In this document: positions 37,801 to 50,874 of the stretch, piece after piece
Layout: each line of letters starts with the position of its first letter
Position numbering within the stretch: the first letter of the stretch is position 1
DNA from: Odiellus spinosus
Lineage: Eukaryota; Arthropoda; Arachnida; Opiliones; Phalangiidae
Direction: 5' to 3'
NCBI GenBank assembly: GCA_963920705.1
Contig: OY987227.1
Span: forward strand, 10,829,602 to 10,893,601
DNA: 64,000 nt
The notes under the pieces: generated by a model
The model's input: only the letters and a program-made list of their open reading frames with translations
Told to the model about the DNA's origin: nothing
The model's database searches: none
Program-made: the position numbers and the translations under genes

Positions 37801-38140
37801 CAGAAATGAGCTTTATTAGGTGAATATTTTAAGAACGGTTCGGGATGGCTTTGTGAATAATTGACTCTGGTGTCCAAACTCAAGAAAAACCGGAAAGGAA
37901 TTAAAATAGGTTTATTTTTCGGTGGACGAGTGTAGTATAAACTCTTTGTTCCAACGTATTTTTAGTTAGGATTAGGCCTATAATATTTTAATTTTACCCT
38001 GTATCATTCGGGTGCGCTGGTTTAATTCCGAGCGCGTGTATGAAGGACGCCTTTAATGTCTAGTCATTTTCTAGTTTATTTAGTGCATGGGCTTATTCAA
38101 CCATATATATGTAAGACTTTGTACAAAAGAGAAGCGCATA

Positions 38141-38300
38141 ATTTTGGCGGGAAAAATTGTATCCGTTCTTTGTCTCGCGAAGGTTGGCTTGTTTAACTTG
38201 CTCTCGATCCGTTTAAAAATGCATTCTTCTCTTCTTACGCCCAGCGCCCTCTTTTGCGTTCGCTTCGTCTTAGAGCGGGGGATTCTCTTTCCCGCCAAAC
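38141..38300. promoter_or_regulatory. Divergent pair of E2F-type motifs, CpG-enriched core
   Basis: TTTTGGCGGGAAAAA (about 38142) and its inverse TTTCCCGCCAAA (about 38288) face each other across about 135 bases. The core is open on both strands, but the two frames (75 and 72 codons) are mutual shadows. No product is recognised. It could be a bidirectional regulatory block. Confidence 0.27.
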
Positions 38301-39769
38301 TAGATACCCGGTAATGTATTTTTTATTGACCCGGGAAGTCGGAATACGCGGGGGTGTGGTGCGGGAGGATACACTCCGCGGGCTAAATTGCTTATGTACC
38401 TCTTTTCCTCTCGTTTAGTTACTATCATCATTCTACGTCAAGGGAAACTAAAACCGCTAGTCAGGAAAACGCGAAGTTAAGGGAAAAAAAGCGGATGAAA
38501 GGAGGAGAGTATAATTTATGTTGAAAGTCACTTTGAGGGAAAAGGTCACGGAAAACTCGAGGAAGGTGTGAAAATATCACAGAAGTTTTAAATTAGATAA
38601 AATGGTTGGGAAACAATGCAATTTAGGTCTAATAATCACAGGAAAAAGGGCCTAAATGGACCTGGCTGCACTTACAATTTAGAATTCCATTTGAATTATT
38701 AATTTAAATAAAAATATTAATTTTTAACCGACAACTCTAGTTCTCAGATACACAAATTTTGTTTTGCCACATTCTAGAAAGATGCCTCATATCTTTGAAC
38801 AAAATTATTCTCAAACTTATAATATAATGATATTCAGGATAGCGTATGGTAAATCGTTTCAATTTCCCTTTAATCTTTAAGTTTATCTCTAGCGCGAATA
38901 CTCGCTCTTAGATTTAGTAAATATATTCTCGGTGTTGCATCTTCGTGCATCGTCGTCGCCCGAGGTAAATTTCTCCGCCAACGCATTTATAATTAAATGG
39001 AGACGAAAATCTTAAGATAATTCCATAAGAGAGCCGAGCTAATGAAAGTATTCCTCCCATCAGTTTATCCGCGTTTGGCCCGATCTTTCTCCGCTCACGT
39101 ACTTAGATTTCCTTTTAATCTCGTTAATTTGCCGGCAACCGGCCACCTACTTAGCCCTTCTTGGTCTTGCGTATTATATAACTTCCTAAACATTAACGCA
39201 CTATTTTTGAACATTGATTCAAGATTAAATGATTTTTATCTCTAAAGTTTAATCCTTGAAATGATGTCACCATATTTTTCGATAGCCTACATACTATATC
39301 TCCAACTTTGGATTGATGCGTCTTTAAGAAACTTCGATATTAAAATGCTAATAATACAGGTTGACCAAATTTCTTACATTTTTTATTTTTCCTGTATATA
39401 ACTGCTTGTGTTCCTATAATTTCCACCTTTCTGCCTATATTTTCCATTTTAAATGAATTGCAAATGAAAATTAAGTAGCATTTTCGTAAAGATCATTAAT
39501 ATATGTTATAGAAATATTTACAGAAACAGTAAAAATAAATAATTATAATTGCCATTTTCGAAGATGTATATATTTATGCAATTAATTTGGGTGGAAAATT
39601 AAATAAAAACAATATTATGCTTCAATCGTTCAGGTATGCGGAGAAGGTCTAAATATAAGGTCAGAGACGAGTAAAATTCGATTTAAAGATCGGGAAAAAA
39701 TGAAATATTAGAACGATATCTCATTGTTAAAGCCAAGGAAGCATAAATGGTCGATGAAGCCCGACAAGT

Positions 39770-40125
39770 TAAGTGATTTTTTATCGATTTCTTATCGTTT
39801 AAAAGATACAAATATTAAGCTAGAAATATTTTTAACTTGTTATAGTAAACTTAACAAGGATCCATTGAGTGTTTGACGTCTCGACGTTAAACAGTCTCCG
39901 GCCAATCACGCGTTTTATTTCGACACTAAAACGTTTCGAACTTGAGAAAGGCGCGCTTTTGCTCGTTAATCGGGGACAGTTTAACACCAGTATTTCAAAA
40001 TTTTAATGAGTAATTGTTAAGAATTGTAAGTTAATTGTTTAAGAATAAGTTAAAATTTATTTCTAGCTTAATGACAATGTTTGTTCCCATTTTAACGTTA
40101 GAGAATCATTACCCCTTTAAAATTA
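39770..40125. mobile_element. Diverged fold-back element related to MITE-2
   Basis: It begins AAGTGATTTTTTATCGATTT and CTTATCGTTTAAA and ends with the paired ATTTATTTCTAGCTTAATG and a CCCTTTAAA terminus. The core differs from the other copies and resembles the second hairpin of the 5196 element (TTGAGTGTTTGACGTCTCG). Confidence 0.55.
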
Positions 40126-41332
40126 TACTACTATTGCGTTTTAAACTCTTAAGAAGCAAGCGTAATAAATTATAACTTCTAGTTGACTTTTATAGTTTGT
40201 TTTAAAAACCTGGAAGATTTTAATAATTAAAGATTTTAGATAGTCTAGGCGGGGATAAAAGACCTCTTAGTACGAACACAAATTGGCTATCTGAACTTCG
40301 TAAAATATTTTCTTCCTCGTTTTAAGAATTAGGCCCATACTACAAATTATATTTGAAAGAACGCCCTGCTAGACTGTTATATAAGCTATTATTTTTCAGG
40401 AACGTCAGGCTTAGCGACATTTTCACGACGGGCTCCTTATTAAAAGGAGTGGGCGTGGTTTTATATCTTTCTTCGTAACATATAGTTACCTAAATATCCA
40501 TTTTAATAATCATTCAAGGATTTCAGGCTCAAAGCCGAATACAAACCAAGGTTTAAGGAATTTCCCCTAACTATAGAAATCTTTCGCTTAGCCTAACATA
40601 CCTTCATTCGATCATGTTCTATGTACGTAATATTAATCTGACCACGGAGAAATTATGAATAGAGTTGAATGTTATAGACAAAGGGACGGAGGATATATAT
40701 TTTTCAAGGGATACAGAAAGATAATTGAATTTTAAATCCCTAAATGAGTTTGAATCTTGAAATAAAATCACCTCGTTAGATTACTACTAATAAGCCGAAT
40801 TCTTGCAGTGAAGTATAGTGTCCAACTCAATGATCTTTAAATAATAATGCATTTAACATGTACTGATACAACGTAAGCCTTTGGTATATGATTTCATCTT
40901 CTCATACTATTTAGCTAAAATTCTTCGGGTTTTCGTCTCTCTCATGCTTCTAAAGTGAATTAGAATGCATGGGGATTCCTTTTCTTAACTACTTTTGATT
41001 TAAAGCTCTCGCAAATCGATACGGGAGGAGAATTTTAAAATATGTTTGCTTTAAATGTTATTAATTTTGAGTTTTTTAATAGATCATATTTAAAAACGGC
41101 CTATTTTCCGTTTCATCTTTCCTTTAATCAACTTTTTGTTGTATTTTCCTTACTCCCTTAACTCGGGTTCATTCATCTTTGTTGGGTGTACGTCTCCTCG
41201 GGATTCCCCGGTTCCGGGCATGGCTAATAAAGAGCCAAGTCACTGCGTCTAACATTCTCCCATCTTTCCCCCTCTCTTTCTCTTCATCTTCTCTCTCCGT
41301 CATATTTCGCTGTTTTGCTATTATCCCTGCAG

Positions 41333-41408
41333 GGCTCCCCGCTGTCTTGTTATTATAACTCTCCTCTCTTGGGCTTCACTTTTAGTCTACCGTTGCCCGG
41401 CGCTAAAG
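41333..41408 (+). CDS. Candidate short exon behind a long pyrimidine tract
   Basis: About 70 bases of mostly pyrimidine (41262-41332) end in ttatccctgcag, a strong acceptor. Seventy-six bases later is GCTAAAG|gtaaag, a good donor. Two frames are open: GSPLSCYYNSPLLGFTFSLP in one and APRCLVIITLLSWASLLVYR in the other, so the reading frame is uncertain. The product is not recognised. It may be non-coding. Confidence 0.33.
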
Positions 41409-41546
41409 GTAAAGAATTGAGATATAATACTAGCTTTCAAGAGAACTCGCAAAGACTACTTTTTTTATTATTACGCTTACAACCAGAGACGAGCTACTCG
41501 TGAACCTAAGTTAAACTTTAAGGTGATGCTGACACCGAATTCACCT

Positions 41547-41688
41547 GATTTAAAATTAGATCTCGTGCCATATTCAAATTTCAAAATCACGCGAGCAAAA
41601 GTTCAAGATTTTTAAATTATTAAGCACGTTGACCTTTCGCTCGCTTGATTTTGGAATTTCAATATGGCGCGAGATCTAATTTTAAATC
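41547..41688. mobile_element. Long-arm inverted repeat (about 60-bp arms, 23-bp loop)
   Basis: Left arm 41547-41605 and right arm 41629-41688 are inverse copies with about six mismatches. Both carry GATTTAAAATTAGATCTCG and a GCGAG-containing inner end. The tight loop makes this a strong hairpin. It is probably a small fold-back element, and no clear flanking duplication was seen. Confidence 0.75.
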
Positions 41689-41999
41689 AAATTTAAACTA
41701 ACGAACGATTGAAGTAGGGCCTCGGCTCAATACATCTCATTTAAAATAAAGTTCTCTATAAATACCATGTTGTAAGAACATAATTTCTAATGTGTTCGCC
41801 ATGCTAAGTAATATAGTTTAAGTCATCACCATACCAAAAACGTATTCGACAAGTTGTTTACAATTGTTGGGCACGTTTTTTGGGTGTTAAAATTTATATC
41901 TAAAATTAGCTTTTGTTTATCCGAAGATAAAATAAAAAGTAATACTCTTATCTGTTTTTATCTGAAAATGACAACTTATCCTTAATAGTCTTAGATAAA

Positions 42000-44900
42000 G
42001 CTTCAAACGATTATCTTCGGATTTAACTATTATCTGAAAATACAAATTTAATTTTTTTAGTCTCAAAAAATTAATCCGAAAATAAAATATCCGAAAACAT
42101 ACGAATAACAGAATATCTTTACAAGCTTATTTAGTTATCGCGAGGTTCTGCAAAATGAAGGAATATAAATTTGTAAGATCAACCCCCGATGCTCTAGCGC
42201 CATCTGAACTTAAGAGAATGAACCGTAAACAGCCATGGTTAAGGTTTTGTTTTTTTTTAATAAAACTCTATAGGGCAGTTTTTTAACCAAGTTATTTAAG
42301 AAAAATAAATAAATGCTCAATTGTTTTGCATTTTTTTACGATTAAAATTAACCGCAAAACTTGATCATTTCTATGCCTTAGTATTAAACTATATGCGTTT
42401 AGAATACCTTAATTATCTTATAAAGCTTTGGTGGTTTGGTTTTAATTTTTTAAAGGGAGAATGAAATTATATTATTTCTCAAATTATTTGATGAATAATA
42501 AGGCAATTAGATATACTCTTATATGTAGAAAAATGATTTTCAAGATACTCTTGACATATACTCTTGTTCAAAGGATATTGGCATAATTATTATGGGTTGG
42601 AAACCGGTTTTTACACACGATTAACGAAATATTTATTATATATTTACCTAATATCAACTTTTCATATAAATTCAAAATATATTTATTACATTTAATAATA
42701 ATAAGAATATTTTATCGCGCAAAAGAATACAGGCAACCACGGAGGCATATCCTTTTCAGGGTGGTTGCCATGACAAAAACAAACATACAAAACACTCGAG
42801 GTCGGGGTTTGAGCAAGATATTTTATATTTATTCATTAAATTAAACACAATTAAATTAAACCTATGAATAAATGAGTGAATATAAGAATTTTGGAGCAAC
42901 CAAATATCGTAGATGAATTTTGAAAGCAAAGACCTAAATTTGAATCATCCCCTTTGAAAACATTTACATATAGTATATAGAAAATTAAAGCCCAATCTAA
43001 GAGTACGTTTTCCTTTAAAATTAAGAATTTAGGTCCCGTGATGTCATCAGTTCTAGCTCGAATTTATTCGACCCGAGGTACCCCTTAATAACCTTTTTTT
43101 TTTTTCCTGCTCTAAAAATTGATGTTTTTGTCATGGAATTTCAATATTCTCGACACTCGCTCTAATATATCCACCGAGGTTTTGTATTTCTCATTTTTCC
43201 CATCATCTTGAGTCTAGTGTTTGCCGACTCGTCGCTAATGGAAAGAAAAAAATCTATACCGAGATGAGAGCGACCCTCTTATTTCTCCGTGCCATTTTTC
43301 TTCTTACATATATTGGTTTAACAATATTGAGGCAATGAAAAAAAGAATATACCCTGAACAGCTAATAACAACTAAGACATATTTTCACCTATCTTTGCAC
43401 ATATTTTCTCCAAAAATATTAGACTAAATATATAAGGATTGGGTTTACTACATTAGAGGCATTACGAATAAAATTTGTATGAAAGATATACGTACAAATA
43501 TCGCTCTTAACCCTGTATGACTTTGACTGTATTACATCTAAACTAATGGACACATTTTAGTCCGAATCAGTATGAGTTTGCAGAACCTAATAAACCTTAT
43601 CACTCTTGTATCTCTATCAACCTTGGAGTACTATTTTCGTACATAACCTGTGAAAACAATACTTTTAGTCTGATTAAATAATATATTCAGTTTGATTTGA
43701 CATTACGTAAGAAACTTGGTAACCCTCTTTATACGTACTATATTTAATTTAATAGATTTTGGAGGAGTCTATATATTTATAGTTAATGCAATCTCCGTCT
43801 GACTAATAAAAACTCTAGAGACTGAATAAAAAAAGATATCCCAAGCCATTTGGTTTTACTCTTTATATACTTGAACATAAAAAGTTTAAAAAAAATCGAA
43901 GAAAAAATATCCACTTCTTTAGCTATTCCGATTTCGCGCCTCTTTTACCAATCCTATTTATAGTGCTTCCTTCCATTTTTAGTTACGCAAAACTAGTTTT
44001 GAGTCCCTATAGCGTTTATGCTACTGTCCCCCGCTATTGTCAAAGGGAGGAAGGGAGGCATACCCGAAAAAAAATTATCAACTTTCAAAGGCAGAGGTCG
44101 CGTGGGTATGTTTTCTATCTAAGGCACTCGAAATCTTTCGTCTCATAGTCTCTCCGTTCTATCTTTATGGTCCCAGCGTGTTGGCTTTGGTGGATATGTA
44201 CAATATATTTTGTTTAAGATACAATTTGTTTTAGATACAAATCGGCTTAAGCCTGCCGCCGACTTAGAGCTACAACCACTTAACTCGAAAAACTTAACAC
44301 AAAAACTATTTTTCCAAAGGAAATTTAATTAAGAGCTTATCTTCGGCCACGATAACGTTGCGTAAGTATCTTGGCCCCACGGTCCAACCTGTTTATTTAG
44401 GGGTAGAAAAACACTTTTTCTCACTAGATTTTAAACTTTTATTACAATGTTTCTCGGAATCTTTTGCAAATAAGCTCTTAGTCCGAGACTTTCGATTCTT
44501 TTTTTATTTTTGGTACCATGGAATGGAGACTGGGTGTGAAAAGAAATAATTCCGAACCACCATTCTGTATCAAACTATATAGTCCTGGTTCTACTTCACG
44601 GTATAGGAAACCTTTTTTAATTTGCAATTACGTTATAATAGGCTTAAATAATGATTAAGATAGCGAACATTAACTAGGAAGTCCCTACGAAGGCGATGTT
44701 GGCGAACTAAAAAATTTCCACTCTGAACTTTGTAAGGCGTAAAAGGACATAAGCCGCGTTTTATACCGGGTATAAATAGAATAGAATAGAATATTATATT
44801 CTATATATTATATATTATTTATCTGCAATTAAAATGAATAGTCTACTAAATAGTATCAGAAAAATTTAAAAATTTAAAATATTAAAATATAAAGGACCTG

Positions 44901-47228
44901 AAACAATGTATCAAGATAAAAATAATAACAATCTTGAAATCTGGATATGTAATAATTGGAATTACAATTAATGTCTAAAATATAGATGTATAACTAGGTG
45001 TGAAATTGACCGACGATTACTTTTGGTAGGTTACAAAATTTTCGTTTTGTTTACAATTTCGTTATGTTTACAATTTAACTTACCTAAAGGTATTTCTTGT
45101 CTACTTAATAGTAGCATTTAGACCCCCGACATTGTAAAATATATATATTTTTGGAGCCTTCTAAACAATATAGTTTATATATCTCTGGATAAATGGCGCT
45201 CTAATCTCGATTCCTCCTTGAACAAAATCTTTCTTTTTACTTTGCGTAAAACTGTACGTATTCACCCGTCTTAAATTCTCTATTCAATTAGATTCATTTT
45301 ATACCATCTGCCGTTTTTGATATTTTCCCTTTTCGTTATTTCGCTCTTTAATAACAATTTTCCTTTCCCTTAATTTGAGGGGGAATAAGAGTGCTATTAC
45401 TTAACGTCGCGGGTGGGCTGAAAGAATTAGGGCCCTTTTAACGCGGTCCGTCCTATGATAAAATGTCAAATACTCAAATTTTTCTCTCCCATCGTCGGGA
45501 AAAATCTCGTAATTTTCTCTCCTTCTCACCGTATTTTCGCGCTCTGCAAATAATTTGTAATTGGGATATTAACGTTCGTTTTGACACCTTTTACTTCGTA
45601 TACCCTGTCCTTTTATCCCTCGCTGAAATCTTTGTTTTACGCCATATAGTATTTTTGAAATTTTTCGAGGGGGAGAAAGATGTTTTCTAATTAGTTTCTA
45701 ATACCTCTTCTCATTTTTAATCTTTACATATCGTGAAATTAAACGCGACTTCGATATTCTTTACGTTCAAAGCTCGGTACCGTGTCTAATTTAAAGAAAA
45801 AACTAAGGAGTCAAAGGAGTTGCGTGTGCTGAAAATTTCAAATGATCGTGAATGTTTTCTCTCGAGTTTTAATTACGAATTGGGGACCCTAAATTGACGG
45901 AAATATAAACCCTTTGAAATTAATTTTTAGCAAAGCTCCAACTGTTTTATTTATTAGTCACGGTGTCTTCAATATCGGCTTATAGGACTTATCAAGAAGT
46001 ATTTTTGTAACCAAATTTTTGACACTTTTCCTAGTTTTGGAAGTTATGTTTGTGTAAATATATAGTTTTATTTATAAGATCGATTCACACGAGAATTTGA
46101 TTGTTTTTACATTCTTTCGGGAACGTTTTAGTTTAGCTTCTTATTGAATTATAGGGTTAAAGGTTATTGTAAAGTCGTGAGTTTTTAATTTTAAATACAT
46201 AAGAAACAAGATTTAAATTGTTTTAAAACGAAATTTATAAATCAAGGTACATAATTCCTAGGACCGAGACTATTTATAGATAAAGATGAATAACAAAAAT
46301 TTGCGTTAATAAAAGTTCTCTAACGACCAACTGTTGTAAAAGTTGTAACCTCTTGCTATGGATAAAGAATAGGAAACCTAGTACGTGGTTTTGTTGGTTA
46401 CTTTTGCCACTGTTTGCCGTTAGAGGACGCTTATGAATGCAAGATCTGTTATTCCTCTTTATATACCCTTATCTGGGTTTAAAAATTAAATTTCTAAGGT
46501 TATTGTGAAGGCCAAGAATTTATTTCAATTAATTACATCATTTATTGCTACTTAATTACTAAAAAAAGTCATGTTAATAGAACTTAACCATTGCAATAAA
46601 TAAACATTACTTGTTTGTTTTAGTTTTTGAAGCTTGGGTAAAGGTCATTTAGGAAAGTATCCTCTTGGATATAATAATTGACATTTGGTTCTTGTCAAAA
46701 TTTAGTTTTTGGTCGTTTGACAAAAATGCGCAATTTATTAAACTATAGAAATTCAGGTCTTAATATTTTTTAAATTAAATCGTATAATCGGCTAGAAAAT
46801 TTATAATTACTATTGCTAATAGGCCTATCAAATCATTACGCTGCAATATGATATTTTGTATACTAGTATGTTAAACATATTGTTTATACCATGGTAGAAA
46901 CGTTTAGGTTAAAAGTTACTATAACAGAGCAAACGACATTGTATTACAAAAACTATAGAGGTTTTGACCTAGGTACTTCTTCAATTCATGCACATTATAT
47001 ATGTCGTACTTTAGGGTTAATATTATATTTACTCTATGGTAACAATATTTACCGACTATCGCTGGCGAAACATTTAAATACTTAATTCTATAAATGGAAT
47101 TGAAGTTTTTTTTTTATTTTATTCTCGTTCCTTTTCGCGCTCTTTTTAAATTTCAATTTCTACAATTTCAAAATTAGGCTTAGCGCGAATATATCCATTT
47201 ATTTCTACAATTCGTTAGTTTGTATCTT
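42000..47228. other. No gene seen apart from the F6 repeat
   Basis: AT-rich. A TATA-type simple stretch with GAATA units lies at 44.77-44.82 kb. Frames of 60-75 codons (43963, 45463, 46891) are unsupported. Confidence 0.4.
46300..46490 (+). repeat. F6 dispersed repeat
   Basis: CTATGGATAAAGAATAGG and GTTAGAGGACGCTTATGAAT are shared in order with 31450-31600, and the second block with 51640-51720. Confidence 0.5.
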
Positions 47229-47370
47229 AAAGTCCTAGAATTTCTTGTACCTGTCACCCTGGAAGCAAACTAAACCCTCTAGGCTTTCCCTCGCCTTGGG
47301 GAAACCCAGAAGGCGAGCACACTTTCAGTGAAACAGCCAGGTGACAGGCAGAAGAAATTCTAGGCCTTTA
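47229..47370. mobile_element. Inverted-repeat element with nested inner hairpin
   Basis: The outer arms are 47229-47262 and about 47338-47370 (CCTAGAATTTCTTGTACCTG against its inverse). Inside, CTCGCCTT at about 47290 pairs with AAGGCGAG near 47310. It may be a fold-back transposon or a structured RNA locus. Confidence 0.6.
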
Positions 47371-49085
47371 AAATTCTTATGATCTGGCAAAACATGATTT
47401 TCAATAATAATATTGATTCGAAAGAGTTCCATTTTGCGTGCTTTTATAATTTGAGCTTCATTTATGTAAATTACTCCCTAGTATCCGATTAAAAATAATT
47501 TCTTCGTATAGTAAATTAAGTTCTAAAAAAACACTGCTTGGGTAGGAATTTTTGTACATCTTCTGCATCGCAACAAAGTAGTCTTAGGAAATTCGTTAAG
47601 ACGTTTTAAGAGTGGGAAGCCTGTATTTATATATCGCCACTAAGCCTTTTGCAACGACGCGAGAGGTTTTCCCTCTTTTTCTTCAACAAGCCGATTAGGC
47701 AACATCTTCGTTTCTTCACTAATTCCCACTTTTTTTATTTTTTTTTATTTTCTAATATCCTATTTGGGGGTATTTTCCCCAACCCCCAGGGTTAGTCTTT
47801 CGAAGCCTTTTTTGATGGAAATTGTTTTTGTCTGTCTCTTATCGTCCATTTAGAATTAACCCCCTTCTCTCTAAAAGATCGTTAATTTTTTTTACTTCGC
47901 GCTATTTCCTCTCGTATGCGGGATTAATTTCGTTTAAGTACTCGTGTTACATTTTGGTAAAGTGAATATATTCGGATAAAGAAAGTTATTTTAATACTAT
48001 ATAAATTATTTGAAATAATAGAATTCGTAATGATAATTTAAAATAAAAACTAAAATGTAATTTAATAGTAGAAAATATAGGATGGAATTAGATAGTTGCA
48101 GCTTTAAGAGGGTGGCAATTGTCACATGATGCCCTGAAAAACAATAGACAAATCACCCCTAAAATTTTGAATTTAGCTAATCGTAGCCGAAAAACAATTT
48201 TTCCTAGAGAATCTTCTTCTGATTTTCTTATACTAGAAAGGTTTTTTCAATATTTACGGCATTATTTCACGAATACAAAAATGTATAATGTAATCCCAGA
48301 TTTTGGTAATTTCAGTGAAATCGACCTTTAACACTACCTCGCCTCCTTCGCGTTCAGAAAGCTGTTCCGAGTTTCTTGATATAATTAAAGCATTTTTGAG
48401 GGTTGCTCGGTTTCAATTCCCGGCGCATTTTTGGGGAGTCCTTTTTTTTTTATGAGGAGAGAATAGTGGGGGATATAAATGGGGGTTGAATCTTTTCGAT
48501 AAGAAGAGGAAGAGTCCCCTTCACCCCTCCTCAACGCGCGCTCCCAATTCGCTACTTAAAACGGAGGCTCCTTCTTTTAAACGCCAAACTTTCTTAATCA
48601 GCAGCTAATTAAATTTTAGCGCAGATATGTGAGACTGAGAAAAAGGGGTGGAAGATTAAGGGGAACTCGGAGAAGACGGCAATAAGGTGTCGTAAAGAAG
48701 CAAAATATTGAAGTTTTAACATTTATCCTAATTTTAAATTTAAATTTCGATAATTTTTGTCTATTTCATCTCATGTTGGACACAAATATATCTTATTTGG
48801 GTAACGCGCTTTATTACAACAGTAAAACGTTTTTGTTCTAGTTTCTCGTATTATTGGTAACGAAAAGAAAATCACACGTCTCTTTAAGGACATAATTAAT
48901 ATTCTTAAATCAGACTTCATTCGGAATAGAATGGAATCAATATGACTTAATTACAATTTAACAAGTGCTATACGTTTTATAACTCTCCGTAGAATATGAC
49001 ATCGCGCATGCTTTAAAAAAGGCGGGAAAAAAAAAATCAAGTGACCTTCTTAATTTGATTGTTTGCCCAGGATATTACCGAGGGC

Positions 49086-49086
<1 letters not shown>

Positions 49087-49117
<31 letters not shown>
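49087..49117. repeat. Poly(T) run of 31
   Basis: Simple homopolymer. Similar runs are A at 11788-11810 and T at 62643-62660. Confidence 0.85.
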
Positions 49118-49121
<4 letters not shown>

Positions 49122-49299
49122 CTTGGGTACGTTATTTCATTTCTAATACGCCGTAACTTCAGTTTAAAATTTCTATAAACTTTCGCTATCTATTTACTCC
49201 TAAAATACCTATAATGGCTCAATCATAAATAATGTAGTAAATTTAGTATACAGATATAGGGTGAAGTTTTCTAATAGGGGTGAAATACCCAATGCATCC

Positions 49300-49374
49300 T
49301 GTACGAGCCCCCGTAAAAGTATTTTAACCGTCGCGCTTTGATGCTCGCAGTGAAACCAAAATCCAGGGCTTATT
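49300..49374. repeat. F5 family, diverged copy
   Basis: CCCCGTAAAAGTATTTTAAC followed by a CGTCGCGC segment resembles the 17.7 and 24.7 kb copies. It abuts the fold-back element to its right. Confidence 0.4.
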
Positions 49375-49724
49375 GTTGAAAAAAAATAACAAATAAGAAT
49401 AATAATCCACCAGTAAAAAAGTTTACAACTAAATATTAATCTAGAAATAAATTTAAAACTTACCCTGAAAATAGGCTTAGCTGGATTCTTGGAGATCTTG
49501 AATTTCTTCAAATTAAAAAGACATCGACCAATGAACAAGGGTCGCTGACCCTTGACATTCTGGATCTCCGTGAATCCAGCTAAGCCTATTTCACGGGTAA
49601 GTTTTAAATTAATTTCTTGTTTAAAATTCGTTTGTAAATTTTTATTATTGGTGGATTACCCATATTTAAACGATAAGAAATCGATAAAAAAATCGCTTGT
49701 TTTTAGGTTGCATTCTCCCTTTAA
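49375..49724. mobile_element. Fold-back element (MITE-2 family), copy 2
   Basis: It shares the core arms AGGCTTAGCTGGATTC / GAATCCAGCTAAGCCT and the right end GATAAGAAATCGATAAAAAA through CATTCTCCCTTTAAG with the element at 5196. The left end is truncated or replaced, running into an F5-like segment. There is no coding capacity. Confidence 0.75.
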
Positions 49725-50269
49725 GATTAATATAATTTTAATTTTAAGGCTTTTCGTTTAGGAATATGTATTAATCGTACAATAACTGTCGGTTTTCCGG
49801 TTTCGTGACTTTTCTGTTGCTTCTATACGATAGGTCAGAGTGATTTGGGTGTGGGGAGTGGTAGAAAAAAAAGGAAGGTTTGAAATCGGCGGATAAAGGT
49901 CGCCAATTGAAGCCCTAATATTGTTCTTGGGTATAGTGGACGAAGGTGGAAGAGGGGTAAGCGAAGACTTTCAATCTCGAAAACCGAAAGCTGTTCTCTA
50001 AAACGGTGTACTCTCTCTTGTTCTATCGTTCTACTCCTATTAGAGCCGACCAAAATAAAACAATATGATAAAAACCCGTATTCTTTCACCCCCAATTAGC
50101 TCATAGTATAATGAGGTCTACATGTTATTTTTTTTAGCTTTTTATTACTCTTGAAACCCTATTACAAATTATACACCTTTATAGGTTGACTTAATTTTAA
50201 GATAGTTGAATTCAAAAAATACATACATAGGTCATAAAAAAATTAGCGCGACAGTAAAATATATATTTC

Positions 50270-50545
50270 GAAATTTTTAAAATAAAAATTCCAGCAATAC
50301 TACGTCATCAATATGGTCGTGTGGTTATTGTAGAGCCTACAGTTGATTCTCGCGTGAAAAGGTCGCTTTCACGCGGTCTTTTTCGTAAAAGTACTTAATC
50401 CAGAAAGTAATTCCTTTGGTATGAAAATTATCGTTAATTATGTTCCAGAAATAAACTACGGAAAAGAAATTACCAATCTATTTTTGACACTTTTATTTCG
50501 AAATTTCTTTTGAACCCGTCAGCCCAGAGGTATACAATTTTCAAT
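50270..50545 (+). repeat. F3 dispersed repeat, long copy
   Basis: Has TACGTCATCAATATGGTCGT, TTGTAGAGCCTACAGTTGAT, GGTCGCTTTCACGCGGTC and AAAAGTACTTAATCCAGAAA in order, then a tail ATTTTTGACACTTTTATTTC. It is interrupted at its right end by MITE-1 copy 2. Confidence 0.75.
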
Positions 50546-50566
50546 ATGATGATTTAATAGTATGAT

Positions 50567-50874
50567 CAAGAATCCATTCAGGTTCCATAAGAATATAGGA
50601 GGGCCGCGATTCAATAACCATCTTCCCAAACTTTGTAGCAAAAGTTCGTCTGCTTCGAATCGATTTTTCAAGTAAATCTCTCCTGACATTATATTATTAA
50701 CCCGCGCCACTAACGACCTTGACATAATATTTTGGGTAATAAAAATGGAGCCGACCGAAAAAAGATCTAAGCGTACAAATGTTGCAGACGAACTTTTGTT
50801 ACAAAGTTTGGGAGGATGGTACCAGAGGCTAAAGCTATGCTCCCATATTCTTATGGAACCTGAATGGATTCTTG
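50567..50874. mobile_element. Fold-back DNA transposon (MITE-1), copy 2, 7-bp target duplication
   Basis: This copy is highly similar to that at 4462-4777, with the same termini and inner arms. It is flanked by a different exact 7-bp duplication, GTATGAT (50560-50566 and 50875-50881). It is about 8 bases shorter, mainly through a deletion before the right inner arm. Two copies with different intact duplications show independent insertions. It is inserted just after an F3 repeat. Confidence 0.9.

Noticed and set aside
48340..48430. tRNA-like B-box (GGTTTCAATTCCC)
   Set aside because: There is no A-box, no cloverleaf pairing and no matching acceptor stem.
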